This document shows positions 36,380 to 46,070 of a DNA stretch of 64,000 nt, in pieces. Below the pieces are notes generated by a model. The model ran no database searches. It was not told the origin of the DNA and saw nothing but the letters and a program-made list of their open reading frames with translations. The stretch's first letter is position 1. Every line of letters starts with the position of its first letter. Origin of the DNA: Blasia pusilla (Eukaryota > Marchantiophyta > Marchantiopsida > Blasiales); the NCBI GenBank assembly GCA_050084515.1, contig CM114271.1, positions 35,712,001 to 35,776,000 on the forward strand, written 5' to 3'. The translations under genes were made by a program, and so were the position numbers.

Positions 36380-37495
36380 GCTGAGGATTCATGTCAAATA
36401 GTTTAGGTCCATCGCTTGACCGAAGACATGGCGTCGTGATGCCTCTGACACTGACGATACTACCGTCACTCCTTTGGGAAATCCCATCGCTCGCTCTCTC
36501 TCTCGTTGGCATTGGGCTCCACCAACCGCTGAACCTGGTCATCCCAAACAAAGCCAGGACCGGCCTCCTTGTATGCATAGGAAGCGGGAAAACTCACAAA
36601 CGTGGGCAAGGCTTCCCGCGGCTTGCCTACCCTATTGACCACAATCAACGGTGGTCAATCATCGTGCCTCATTGCTTGTGATTGACGACTTGGATCCAGA
36701 ATGGAATCCACTAACAAATCGAAGTGGCGCTCCACTCTTGCATATGCCCTCCGTAACACCGCATGGGGCACCAAGTTGGTCCACCATAGACGCGGGCAAT
36801 GGGCTCTAGAACCTACACTCGCTGCATCCTAGAACACATCCAAGAACATCCAAGAACATCCAAGATCCAAGAACATCCAAGAACATCCAAGAACATCCAT
36901 CCAAGAACATCCAAGAACATCCATCCAAGAACATCCAAGAACATCCAAGAACATTCATCCAAGAACATCCAAGAACATTCATCCAAGAACAATGCAGGGC
37001 CGATCCAGGCACGCACATGATGAGCACTCGTCACCACCCATGACATGGAATCTCCTAAGATCGGCACATTCTCCAGAATGTAGGCTGGAGAACGAGACTG
37101 GAGCTCTTGCAACTACCGTAAGACCGTCAACATCTCCCAAATAACCTGGACCGAGTGTCACCCAACCCGTTGCCTCGTCCATCACTCGATTGGCCTTGAC
37201 ATGGCCAACCGACAAAGGCCAAATCAATGGTCCCTACCCGCTCTAAGTCCTGCGCCCCCAACAACGAAATATCCCTCGGTAGGAAACTTTGGTACCCCTG
37301 TACCGCGGACACAAACAATAAGTCGGAAAAATATAAGCATAACTACGCCACATGTCGTAGTAAGACGCGCCTCGCAACATCATCACTCTCCACATACAGG
37401 TACTGCTGCACTCGCACTCTTGCCTGCAAAACAACAGCTAACCCGGTGCTAATCCCTCCTTAGAGATCTAACACTCGAATACCCTCCTCCGGGAT
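36380..37495 (-). pseudogene. Element B: DNA (cytosine-5) methyltransferase domain
   Basis: Minus-strand order of motifs. Motif I region near 37470: IRVLDL, stop, GGISTGLAVVLQ. Motif II-like: YVESDDVARRV. Motif IV near 37200: IDLAFVGWPCQGQSSDGRG, with the catalytic Cys in PCQ. Motif VI near 37070: YILENVPILGDS (the ENV). After the minisatellite at 36826-36991, the C-terminal part has VNRVGKPREALPTFVSFPASYA and NERESERWDFP, the degraded form of the ERERAMGFP block of fragment D. These are the ordered motifs of the C5 methyltransferase fold, which transfers a methyl group from SAM to cytosine. It lies between protease and RT. Frameshifts, a stop at motif I and the minisatellite make it inactive. 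Dcm-like eukaryotic DNMT origin cannot be resolved by eye. Confidence 0.85.
36826..36991. repeat. Minisatellite within the methyltransferase sequence
   Basis: About 165 bp of catccaagaa (10 bp) units, interspersed with catccatccaagaa (14-bp) variants. Fragment D and element C have only a single gcatccaa-aaaa seed at the same place, so this is a local expansion in B. Translated on the minus strand it gives repeated MFLDVLG/SWMFLDE, interrupting the methyltransferase between motifs VI and VIII. Confidence 0.92.
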
Positions 37496-37499
37496 ACAC

Positions 37500-38719
37500 C
37501 ACACAATAGGTGTGGTATCCAAGGGTATCATCGTAGCACTCCCTGCTACCTCGGGTTCCTCAGACCCGTCTTACTCCGGTGCAAACGCCTCGCTCCACGC
37601 GGTCTACACGTGCTCTTGTGCCAATCGTCGAAGCTCCTCAGTCGAGCCCCACAACAACACCTCTCCTCCACGGAATGATGCGGCTACTATAACACTCCTC
37701 TCCATAGAAATGTCAGGAATGGGAATATCCTCTGCATGGACATGTCCCTCAATCAAATCACTAGGCCAAGTGATGGCATTGCTAAATGTTGCTAAGGTCG
37801 CCACCTCTCTTGGACGTCGCTCAATCACTGCATATGTGAATCAAACGTGTAATAAGCTAAGGCACCCATCACCTGACTGCCATCCTGGTCTGTAGGACGC
37901 CGAATCCTCCCAGGAATCGAGGGAAAACCCCATTGGATATAACACTACTCCACCAACCAAGACGTTGTAGGACTTTGCATGAGTCACTATCGCCTTGGCT
38001 CGCACCATAGACTCATCTGTAGGATGTCCCGGGCGAATCCTCACCACGACCTCCTTTCGGGTGATATACTGTGTGGTACTCGCTCCACCCAAGGATGTCT
38101 GTATCCGGAATGGACAACGCTCCACATCGGCTCTCGTTAAGCCCAATCCTTTGAATGACACTTTCCCCAACATCAGGGGTTGCACTCTTGAATCCAACAA
38201 GACACGCTACGGACTAAAAGCTCTATCTCCGAGACTCACCAAGTGAAAGACCTCTCCTTGGTTATCCAACTATTCAACACCAGGAGAAGCCATGGGATGC
38301 TCTATCGCGGGTCTAGCGGGCATCTCCGCCATCCTAGTAGCTGCAGCCTGCCATGAATCTGACGTGGACGACCCGAGCATCTGCTCCAAGGGCAGGTCCA
38401 TCACCTCCTCTGCAATCACCTCTAAATGTGATGCAGGAACTCCAACTCCGCGCTCACATAGTGAAGCGGCCAGCCAAAAAGCCTCGGCGGGTGTAGCCCC
38501 CAACGTCATAACATCAGAAGTAGAAAATAAAAGAGTGCAGTACACAACGGTGGCCGCCCCCAACAACGTGCTCGACACATGCCCCTCATGAGCATCAACA
38601 ATAGGAGTCGTCGCACTCGCTTCTCCCATCGCCCTACGTGCCTGCACACCAACAACATCACCAACTCTCCAGGAACTTTGATGAGGACCCATCGATGGGG
38701 TCCTCATTGCTTCGGACAA
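37500..38719 (-). pseudogene. Element B: aspartic protease and linker to the methyltransferase
   Basis: The retropepsin site near 38200 reads MLDSRVQPLMLGKVSFKGLGL: D-S-R where an active aspartic protease has D-S-G (one G-to-A change would explain it). The domain ends with YNVLVGGVVLYPMGFSLDSW and YRPGWQSGDG. The segment before (38719-38270) contains VMTLGATPAEAFWLAASLCERG, a conserved gag-protease linker in this family. The linker after it (37828-37604) reads MIERRPREVATLATFSNAI. The protease would process Gag-Pol. Confidence 0.75.
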
Positions 38720-38933
38720 CGAAGAAAGATTGAGAAAGCCTATTCTATTTTCTGGCTTCCCCTCATTGTGGATCCAAGTCTACGGCTGCTCCACACGTCA
38801 CAACTGCAGCGGCCTCCATTTGGGCAACCCCGCACATCCAACCAGGATCCTCCATATCTGTGGCTCCTCCATATGATGTCGATGCCATGGATCCGGCATC
38901 GGGTAACCTCGATGCCATAGCGGCAATCTGCTC

Positions 38934-40293
38934 CTATAGCTGTTGTATCTGAGCAGCCATCCCAGCCTCACGTGCGGCGTCTCCCTCGACGCGTCTAGGT
39001 GGTGGGACTCTACCTCCTCCACGGGTAGCTCCACCACCCTGTCGGACAACTCCAGCTCCGTGTCCCCCGAAGAGACCACCCGGTGCACGACCTCTGGGCA
39101 CACTCGGACCGGCTACTCGCTCCGGTGCCCTCTCTGGCCCTCGGTCCGGACGTAACTCAAGATGTAAACTGAAACACCTAGCGCGTGTATGACCATACCT
39201 CTGACAATAGTCACACTGATAACCTCCTGGTGCAGCACCATCTCCTCCTCCATGCTGAGGCATACGTTCATGACCCTGACGAGTGCAATCGCGCTGATGA
39301 TAGGCTCCACCACATGACCAACAAGTAATAGTAGGCGGCTGCTGCTGAGCCGTATATGAAGGCGCAGGTCTCTGTGGCACGGCCTCTTGGTATCCTCTCT
39401 GAGCTCGTGGTGCCACAATTGACCTATCTCGGAGTCCACGTTGCTGTACAGGTGGAACAGCCAATCGTGACTGCTCTCGCCCAGAACCCATGGTGGCTAC
39501 GCTCTCCTCCGCCATGTTGTGCTCAATGTTCTCGGCGGTCCTAAAAAAATCTCTTAACGTAGGGGAGGTGTTCATAAGAAGCACCCCCTCCCGCACCCGT
39601 GTCCGTAGGGTCCGATCCAACATCGCATACCATGACTGGATAGCCTGAGCCTCTGTCACCTTGAGTGACGTTGATCAACGGGCGCAAGCGAGTGTAAGCC
39701 TCACGCAAACTCTCACTTGGGCGCCTCTGGAAGTCGTGGATGCTCCTCAAATTCTCCGTTCGTACCCCTTGGTATCTCGCCCTCAACTCAACAAAGAACT
39801 CAACCACAGGGTTGAACGTGGGACAAACCCGACTAGACGGTGCAACTACTCCAGTGCGAGTGACTCCTCCTAAAACGTCACTAGTGGAAGAGGAAGTAGC
39901 CTCTCCTGACTCCTCCTCCTTATATGGGAACGGCTCCGTCCATAACACATAATGTGGGTCATAGTAGAGCCTCCACGCCTCGATCTCACGTGCATATCTC
40001 TGAGAGAACTCATGGTAATCGTCCATGGGCGCCCCCTCTAAATGCTAGAACATACCGTTCCATGCTGTAAACGGGTTGAATTCTCTAGAGTTCCTGGCTC
40101 GTTGGGAGTCGCACCAACTCCTAAACTCTGCTATGAAATCGTGCAACTCAATCGTGCATACTGCACCTGAAAACCTGCGCGGTCCTCTATCCCGGTTGTC
40201 CATCTCGTACGCCCAACTGGTAGGACCACTCACAATGTGTGGTGATGTGCTCACAAACTCCTCTACACCCTCCCCCTTGTCTGACGATGACAC
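38934..40293 (-). pseudogene. Element B: gag with two zinc knuckles
   Basis: Starts MSSSDKGEGVEEF at 40293; the capsid part includes YEMDNRDRGPRRFSG, CPTFNPVVEFFVELRARYQG and YTRLRPLI. After a frameshift near 39660, it reads QAIQSWYAMLDRTLRTRVREG and two nucleocapsid-type knuckles, CWSCGGAYHQRDC and CDYCQRYGHTRARC, followed by a Gly/Arg/Pro-rich tail. A stop near 40045 and the frameshift break it. A homologous gag in element C covers 62870-64000. Confidence 0.82.
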
Positions 40294-41899
40294 AGAAGGA
40301 GGTCGAGGTGGTCCCTCACGTAGAGACCCTTAGAACCTCGCCCCACTCCGCGTAAAACCTCTAGAGCTACTCTCGAGTTCACCACCTCGCCTCTCAAAGT
40401 CCCGAATGGACGTCGTGATGACCCTCGTGCCCCTCTCACCCGATCACTCTCAACCTCGCGAGTAATCCCTCAATCAATCATCCCAAACATGCGGCACTTG
40501 ACCAGACTATCTTCTCATCGACAACCTACCCTCAACTCCGGACATCCCACACAGGTCTATGTCCCCTAAACCACATACATGAATGATGCTCTCAGCATCC
40601 ATACAACCCAATATCCCTAAATAAACTACCAAAATCCCAAAATCCCTCACACGTGCAGGGTAAAGGACCAGAATGGGTAACCTGAACACATGTCAATGTC
40701 GCTCCTCAGCAACTGCAAATCTTGATCCCAGCTTGGTCGTGAAGACAACTCCTCCAAATCAGCAAGTCGTACTCCTCTCGTATTGACACTGCTCAACCTC
40801 CTTGATGTGCGGTGCAAGTCAAGCGGTCCGGTGCAGCATTGGTGGCACGAAACGACTACGAACACCACGGCACTCGAGAATAGGGTGCGGCACTTGGCGG
40901 CATACCCTCCTCAATCAGCAATTCACACGCTCTGCTCCTTAGTGAAGGAGCGGTTCCGCAATTAAGACCGTGCGATACGGCGTAGCAATCCGTGGCGCAT
41001 TGCGGCTACGGGCGTCACTGCACGGTACTCGATCGTCGTCGAGCGGATACCAATCACAACATAACAACATGAAAAGCTCAAACACCATAATTGGAGGTCA
41101 TCTGCCATCACTGGTTGATGACAAAACTGTGACGACGGTGGTAGCCAAAATAAAGTACGTGGTGGCGACGCAAGTCAAAGAATCAACGAACGTTGTGGAA
41201 GACCCTCCATTCCGTAATGGTAGCAAGGGCAACCAAAGGGTGGACAACGGACGGTGGACCGTTGACGGTGATGGCCGACCGTTGATGGTGACGGCCGAGC
41301 GGTGACGGTGATGGTTGATGGTGACGGTTGACCGATGATGGTGACGGTTGACCATTGACGGTGACTATGACCGTGGCGGTTGGTTTAGGATTTGAATAAT
41401 TTAACCCTAAAATTGCCTAGCAATGGCAGTTTTGCAAGATTGATCATAACTTTTTGCTCGCAATCCAAATTGCACACTGTTTGTTGCACATCGTGCACAG
41501 CTTCACAATCTACAACAGCGTCAAAAAATATTTAGAATCAAACATTCCAGTAAAAACTGACGGGGATTGTTGTAAAGCCCAATGTCTCTTTCTCCTACAC
41601 AAAATTTGGCAACGCTTCCGCGCTGATTTCTCCCAACGAAAATGTAAAACCTGTAAAAATACAAATCAGCAAGCTACATGGTGCACTCGAGAGCGCCGGT
41701 ATGGGGCAAGCCACCCCCATAATCAATTCTTATAAAAAATTGGGCAGCGCTTCCGCGCGCCACTCTTCCACACGAAAAATCGGCAAATGCAAAGAACAAT
41801 CAAAGCAGCCCTTGCTCCGGTGAGAACTCTCTTGAGCCGCTGAACGGTGAACACGGTCCCCAACCTGAAAAAATAGCGAGTGACCAGAGACCTCCCCCA
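40294..41899 (-). other. 5' leader of element B
   Basis: About 1.6 kb between the 5' LTR and gag without a supported frame. It holds a tandem repeat at 41239-41383. The LTR-proximal end on the minus strand reads tggggg-aggtctc (41899-41887), which begins with TGG as a PBS would, but I cannot match it to a specific tRNA. Confidence 0.5.
41239..41383. repeat. Minisatellite in the leader of element B
   Basis: Tandem variants of ggtgacggttgaccgttgat (ggtgatggc/ggtgacgg-cc/gaccgttgatg) over about 145 bp. The frames on both strands here are by-products of the repeat. Confidence 0.85.
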
Positions 41900-42443
41900 T
41901 GAAGCTCTCTCATTCTCTCATTCTCTTTGTAAAGTAAGATCCAATCTCTCTCTATACCATCTCACACCATAGCTCTCAAAGGTGTGCACTCTCTCTCATG
42001 TCGAACCAAAACCACTCTCCTAATGAGAGGCTTGGATTACACTCACAAGGCAAGGGACGATAACTCCGCCGCCTTATGCCAAGAGGTTCAACAAAGAGAG
42101 AATGAGCTCTCAAGCTCTCTCTCTTGGAGGTATACCCCCTTCCCTCTCCGAAGCCCTCTCAACGGTAACTCTATGCTCGTAGGTCACCTCCTTGGCTCTT
42201 GACCTGCTGTAGCGGGTCAAGGGCCACTTCCAAAAGTGGAAAGTCAACTATCCCCAACATGGAAACTTACCCAAAATAATAAGTTTCTCTATATGGCTCC
42301 AAATGAGCCGAAACGAAAGGGAAACCTGCTCTCTCAGGTTTTCCGGGGCCTCAACAGGTCATTCTTGACCTCCTGGGCCTATCCTCCACTACTTGTGCAC
42401 ACACTCTGTTAGATCCTACCGATCTATCCTAACAGTCGTGACA
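41900..42443 (-). repeat. 5' LTR-type block of element B
   Basis: Begins TGAAGCTC, ends CGTGACA, and is homologous over about 515 bp to 32128-32644. It lacks both 125-bp R blocks found at the other end, so it is either truncated or shows that the R blocks are not part of the LTR. Confidence 0.7.
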
Positions 42444-44206
42444 GAGTTCCCGTGGCCCGCATCCGAGCCTTTGTCATTCAATTTGTAGACCGCATCGGGC
42501 GTGTTAGGTCCCGCTTCATGGAGGAGTCCTACCACGTCGCAGACGAGTTGGGCCTTGATCGGGCCGGCATGCATGCTCTAACGTCCACATCGAGCCCGCA
42601 AGACCCCTATTGGAAGCCCAAAAAGGGCCGCACGCATGGCTTGCACCCAACATCCAATCCGTGATCGCCATATGGCACCTTGCAAGTGTTTTTGTAGACT
42701 TGCATCCAACTTGCCAATCAAAGATTGCCACTTGGTGCCTTGCAAGTCATCCCCTTGACCCACGTCCTACAAAACCCGTGAGGAAACGTGGTGAAGTTTC
42801 ATTGTTGGAGGCTAAAAGAAATTCAACTCCTCCCTTTCTAACTCCCAAAATGGGTTTTAAACGAAAATCCATAAGGAATTGAAAGGGCTCACAAGTGGAG
42901 CCCAAAATGCTCTTAAGTGGATGAATAGGCCTAATTAACTCATATTTTCACCATTTTCACCATTTCTTTGAGAGCACAGTATTTTTGGATTCGGCCCTAA
43001 ATTTAATTCGTGCCTTGAGAGCTTAGGGCTTTCAACATTGCTAGGAATTTTGGGGAAATCTATTGCGTGCCTTGGGGTCCGGGATAGTTAGATTTTGTTT
43101 ATGACCAACTTGGATATTTGTGCTCCTTGTTGTGTCTCAAACAAAGTCTAATTTATTCCACATTAGGTGAGAGATTGTCGATGTGGAATTCTTTTGTGTC
43201 AGTGTCTCTTTTTTGGTGATTTTGAGAACTCCAATTTATGGTCTCGAGTTTAGATTTGTTTCATTGGCTTTCCTTACCACATTGAGGATATGGAGGTGGT
43301 CAAGGAAACTTATCTGAGCGCGCATATATTCCCTCTAAGTGCTTAACCCTAAACCTAGATTCCACATTCTATCAATTACGTTTTTCATCTTTTTAGTACT
43401 ACCTAATCTCCACCTTTAGATTTCTTTGGTTGGTTGTGTAGGAAATCTTCCTATCTTCTTTCTTTGAGCTATATGTTTAGTGGGGTTGAGTCATTGGAGG
43501 TAAGAGATAACCAAATGGAGTCGAGTGATAGTTTCAAAAGGTAAAAACTCAATTCCAGGATTGACTTTAACATGGCTACAAGAGAGGCATGGATCGACAA
43601 GTTTTTCTAGCTTACATTAGAGAAGAGATGATACTATATTTCGAGGGGTATGGATGGTTTCCATGACTACACCTTGGAATCGCAAAGATTTTCTATGAGA
43701 GTTTCAGAGTCAAGAAACTAGGAATTCAAGGCCAAAGAGGCCCAAAGGTTAAGTGCATTTTGTGCCCAACAAGGTGTTCACTTGGAGAAAGCATATGTTG
43801 ATCTTAAGACATACAAGAAGGAGAAGCCCATTGTTGCTAATTAAGACAACTCTACTAGAAAGATTTTGTGCAAAGTTAAAATACTCAACATTTTTTTAAG
43901 GGATATAATAGTTCAGTGGAGAGGATATTCGTAGTTCCACGTGGATGTATGTGGATTTTTAACCAGGATACAATAATAGGACATAATCTTGAGGATACTT
44001 TGGGCTTAGGTTGACATGGAATCGTGTGCAATTGTAAAGTAAACCAAACCCTTGGCTTTAGTGAAGATATTTAAATTACTATTGCATGAAGGTGTTTAAG
44101 GAAGCATTTTGATTATATTTAAGACAATCAATGATGCGTGAGGAGATTTTTGCTATCTTACATCAAGGGATGGTTGAATTATGGTTCTGTGGTGGTTGAA
44201 TTATGA
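42444..44206. other. Unassigned DNA between element B and fragment D
   Basis: A GC-richer part (42444-42780) contains a near-direct repeat around gccatatggcaccttgcaagt / gccacttggtgccttgcaagt (42667-42750). The rest resembles plus-strand LTR or leader sequence of an unidentified element. A plus-strand stretch near 43770 (FCAQQGVHLEKAYVDLK) has no recognised family. Confidence 0.35.
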
Positions 44207-44219
44207 CCCAGGTACTCAA

Positions 44220-44990
44220 TCTGGTGGTAGAAGATTTGCACTTGCCTGAAGGTAGCTTCAGCCCATGTAATTGAAATCGTCGGAACACCTCCTCTAGATG
44301 TCGCTCATGCTCCTCAACCGTGGCGCTAAAGACTATGATGCCATCAATTTAATACCTAGCAAAATCCAGACCTGCCAAGATTCTATCCATCACCCTATGA
44401 AACTCATCCGGTGCGTTCTTTAACCAAAATGGTAAGAACCGCCACTGGTACAAGCAATCCTTCCCATGAGGATTGATGCCCCAAAATGCCGTCTTCTGCC
44501 TATCAGCAACTGATGGTATCCGGCTCGAAGATCTAACAAACTGAAGACCTTTGCATGCCCAATAGCATCAAAGATCTTCTCAAGAGTGGATATGACATAC
44601 CTATCGGACTTCGTCTGCCAATTGATAGGTCAATTATCTCCACACATCCGCCTATCCGTCCAATTGCCATGCATATCCTTCTTGACGGGCATGATAGTGG
44701 CAGATGCATACTCTCCATGGGACATCTCCACTAGTCCTGCGCCAACCAAGTCCTAGCTCCTACTCTGAATCAGAGCCCTGTCCATGTCACTATACCTGTA
44801 GGGTTGTTGGAAGAACGGCGTGTCACTCAACAACTCAATGCGGATCTCTCGACCCTTCAGCGTACCCAAATCCTGCATACTAAATGCAAAATAGCTCCTA
44901 TAACTCCTAAGGAATTGGTATATCCGGCGCCGCTCTCCTTGTGTCAACTTAGGGCCCATATCTGGCTCCCAAGTCTCCATCGTGACTACA
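44220..44990 (-). pseudogene. Fragment D: truncated reverse transcriptase
   Basis: Starts WEPDMGPKLTQGERRRIYQFLRSY, then RPIN-type and AFR-type pieces out of frame, and ends at the YxDD box, here stop-IDGII (near 44350). The TAA at the Tyr position is the same as in element B. Frameshifts occur near 44510 and 44740. Confidence 0.75.
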
Positions 44991-45308
44991 GTAGGACTCT
45001 CCGGTGTGGGTGTCGATGGTTGCTATGGTGCAACCCCATCTCGGATAACAAAACTCGACTGCTCCCCTGCAGCCAATTGCAAAATCGGATCTCTATGTGT
45101 AGTACCCGGAACCACGCTCAATGTTGTGGCTACCATCTCCTCGCGTATGTGCAAAACATCTCACGAAGTCCAAGGATGTATCTCCCAATCACCCTCGGTG
45201 TGTCGATCTCCTCGAGTCTTGCCCCAAGCCACTGCCTCAACCATCTCGGTAGGCATGGGGCTCATCAATGCAACTGCTATGATCTGTCGTATCCTCAAAC
45301 GAGGCTAC

Positions 45309-46060
45309 TCAGCTACTCCTAAGCTGAAAATCCATGTCAAGCAGTTCAAGTCCATCGCGTGACCCAAGACATGACGGTGATGCCTCTGATAGTGACGGTA
45401 CTGCCGTCACTCCTGTGGGGAATCCCATCGCTCGCTCTCGCTCATCGGCGTTGGGCTCCACCAACCTCTGTACTTGGTCATCCCAAACCAAGCCAGGTCT
45501 GCCTCCTAGACTACATAGGAAGCGGGAAAACTCACCAATGTGGGAAAGACTGCTCGTGGCATGCCAATCTTGTTGACCACAGTCAACGACGGTCGATCAT
45601 CTAGCGTCACTGCCTGTGATCGACGGCCCGGATCCAATATAGAATCCACCAGAAAATCGGAGGGACACTCCACTCTTGCATATGCCCTCTGCAACACCTC
45701 GTGTGGTACCAAGTTGATCCACCAACGACGCGGGCGATGTGCTCGTGAACCCACACTCGCCGCATCCAACAAAACTTTTGGGCCGATCCATGCGCGCACC
45801 TGATATGCACTCGTCATAACACGGGACCTCGAATCGCCCAAAATTGGTACATTCTCCAGAATGTATGATGGAGGACGAGATTGATGCTCCTACAAGTGTC
45901 GCAAGATCCGCATCATCTCCCAAAACAACCTGGACCAAGAGTAAGCTAATCCGCTACCCCGTCTAGCACTCGACTGGCCGTGACATGGCCAACCAGCAAT
46001 GACCAAGACTATGGTCCCTACTTGATCCAAGTCCTGCGCCTCCAACAATGAAATGTCCCT
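45309..46060 (-). pseudogene. Fragment D: DNA (cytosine-5) methyltransferase, N-truncated
   Basis: Motif IV reads VLVIAGWPCHGQSS (Gln of PCQ replaced by His). After SRLFWEMMRILRHL an in-frame TAG precedes the motif VI region, YILENVPILGDSRSR. Then VLLDAASVGSRAHRPRRWW (motif VIII-type arginines), FPTLVSFPASY and ADERERAMGFPTGVT (the C-terminal SAM-pocket block). Apart from motifs I and II, which lie beyond its end, this copy shows the methyltransferase landmarks most clearly. It cannot be active without the SAM-binding start. Confidence 0.85.
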
Positions 46061-46070
46061 TGATAGGATA

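Larger units (their letters stand above)
32003..42443 (-). mobile_element. Element B: Ty3/gypsy carrying a DNA methyltransferase and a PHD finger
   Basis: Minus-strand order: leader (41899-40300), gag, aspartic protease, DNA cytosine-5 methyltransferase, RT, RNase H, integrase, PHD finger. RT before integrase makes it Ty3/gypsy. Homologous LTR-type blocks bound it at about 32128-32644 and 41900-42443. No target duplication was found and the two ends are not symmetrical, so the outer limits are approximate. Every ORF carries stops or frameshifts. It lies between the two CYSTM paralogues. Confidence 0.85.
44207..46070 (-). mobile_element. Fragment D: methyltransferase-to-RT piece of the B/C family
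   Basis: 1.86 kb homologous to the interior of B and C, with abrupt ends on both sides (tatgaccca at 44207; gtcccttgatagga near 46066). It has no LTR, gag or integrase. It begins just upstream of methyltransferase motif IV and ends just after the RT YxDD box. No target duplication is visible. Confidence 0.85.

Noticed and set aside
36826-36991. Regularly spaced short repeats resembling a CRISPR array
   Set aside because: Units are 10-14 bp and contiguous without unique spacers, within a eukaryotic element; it is a minisatellite.
41098-41355. His/Arg/Thr-repeat frame on the minus strand and its plus-strand mirror
   Set aside because: Produced by the tandem repeat at 41239-41383.
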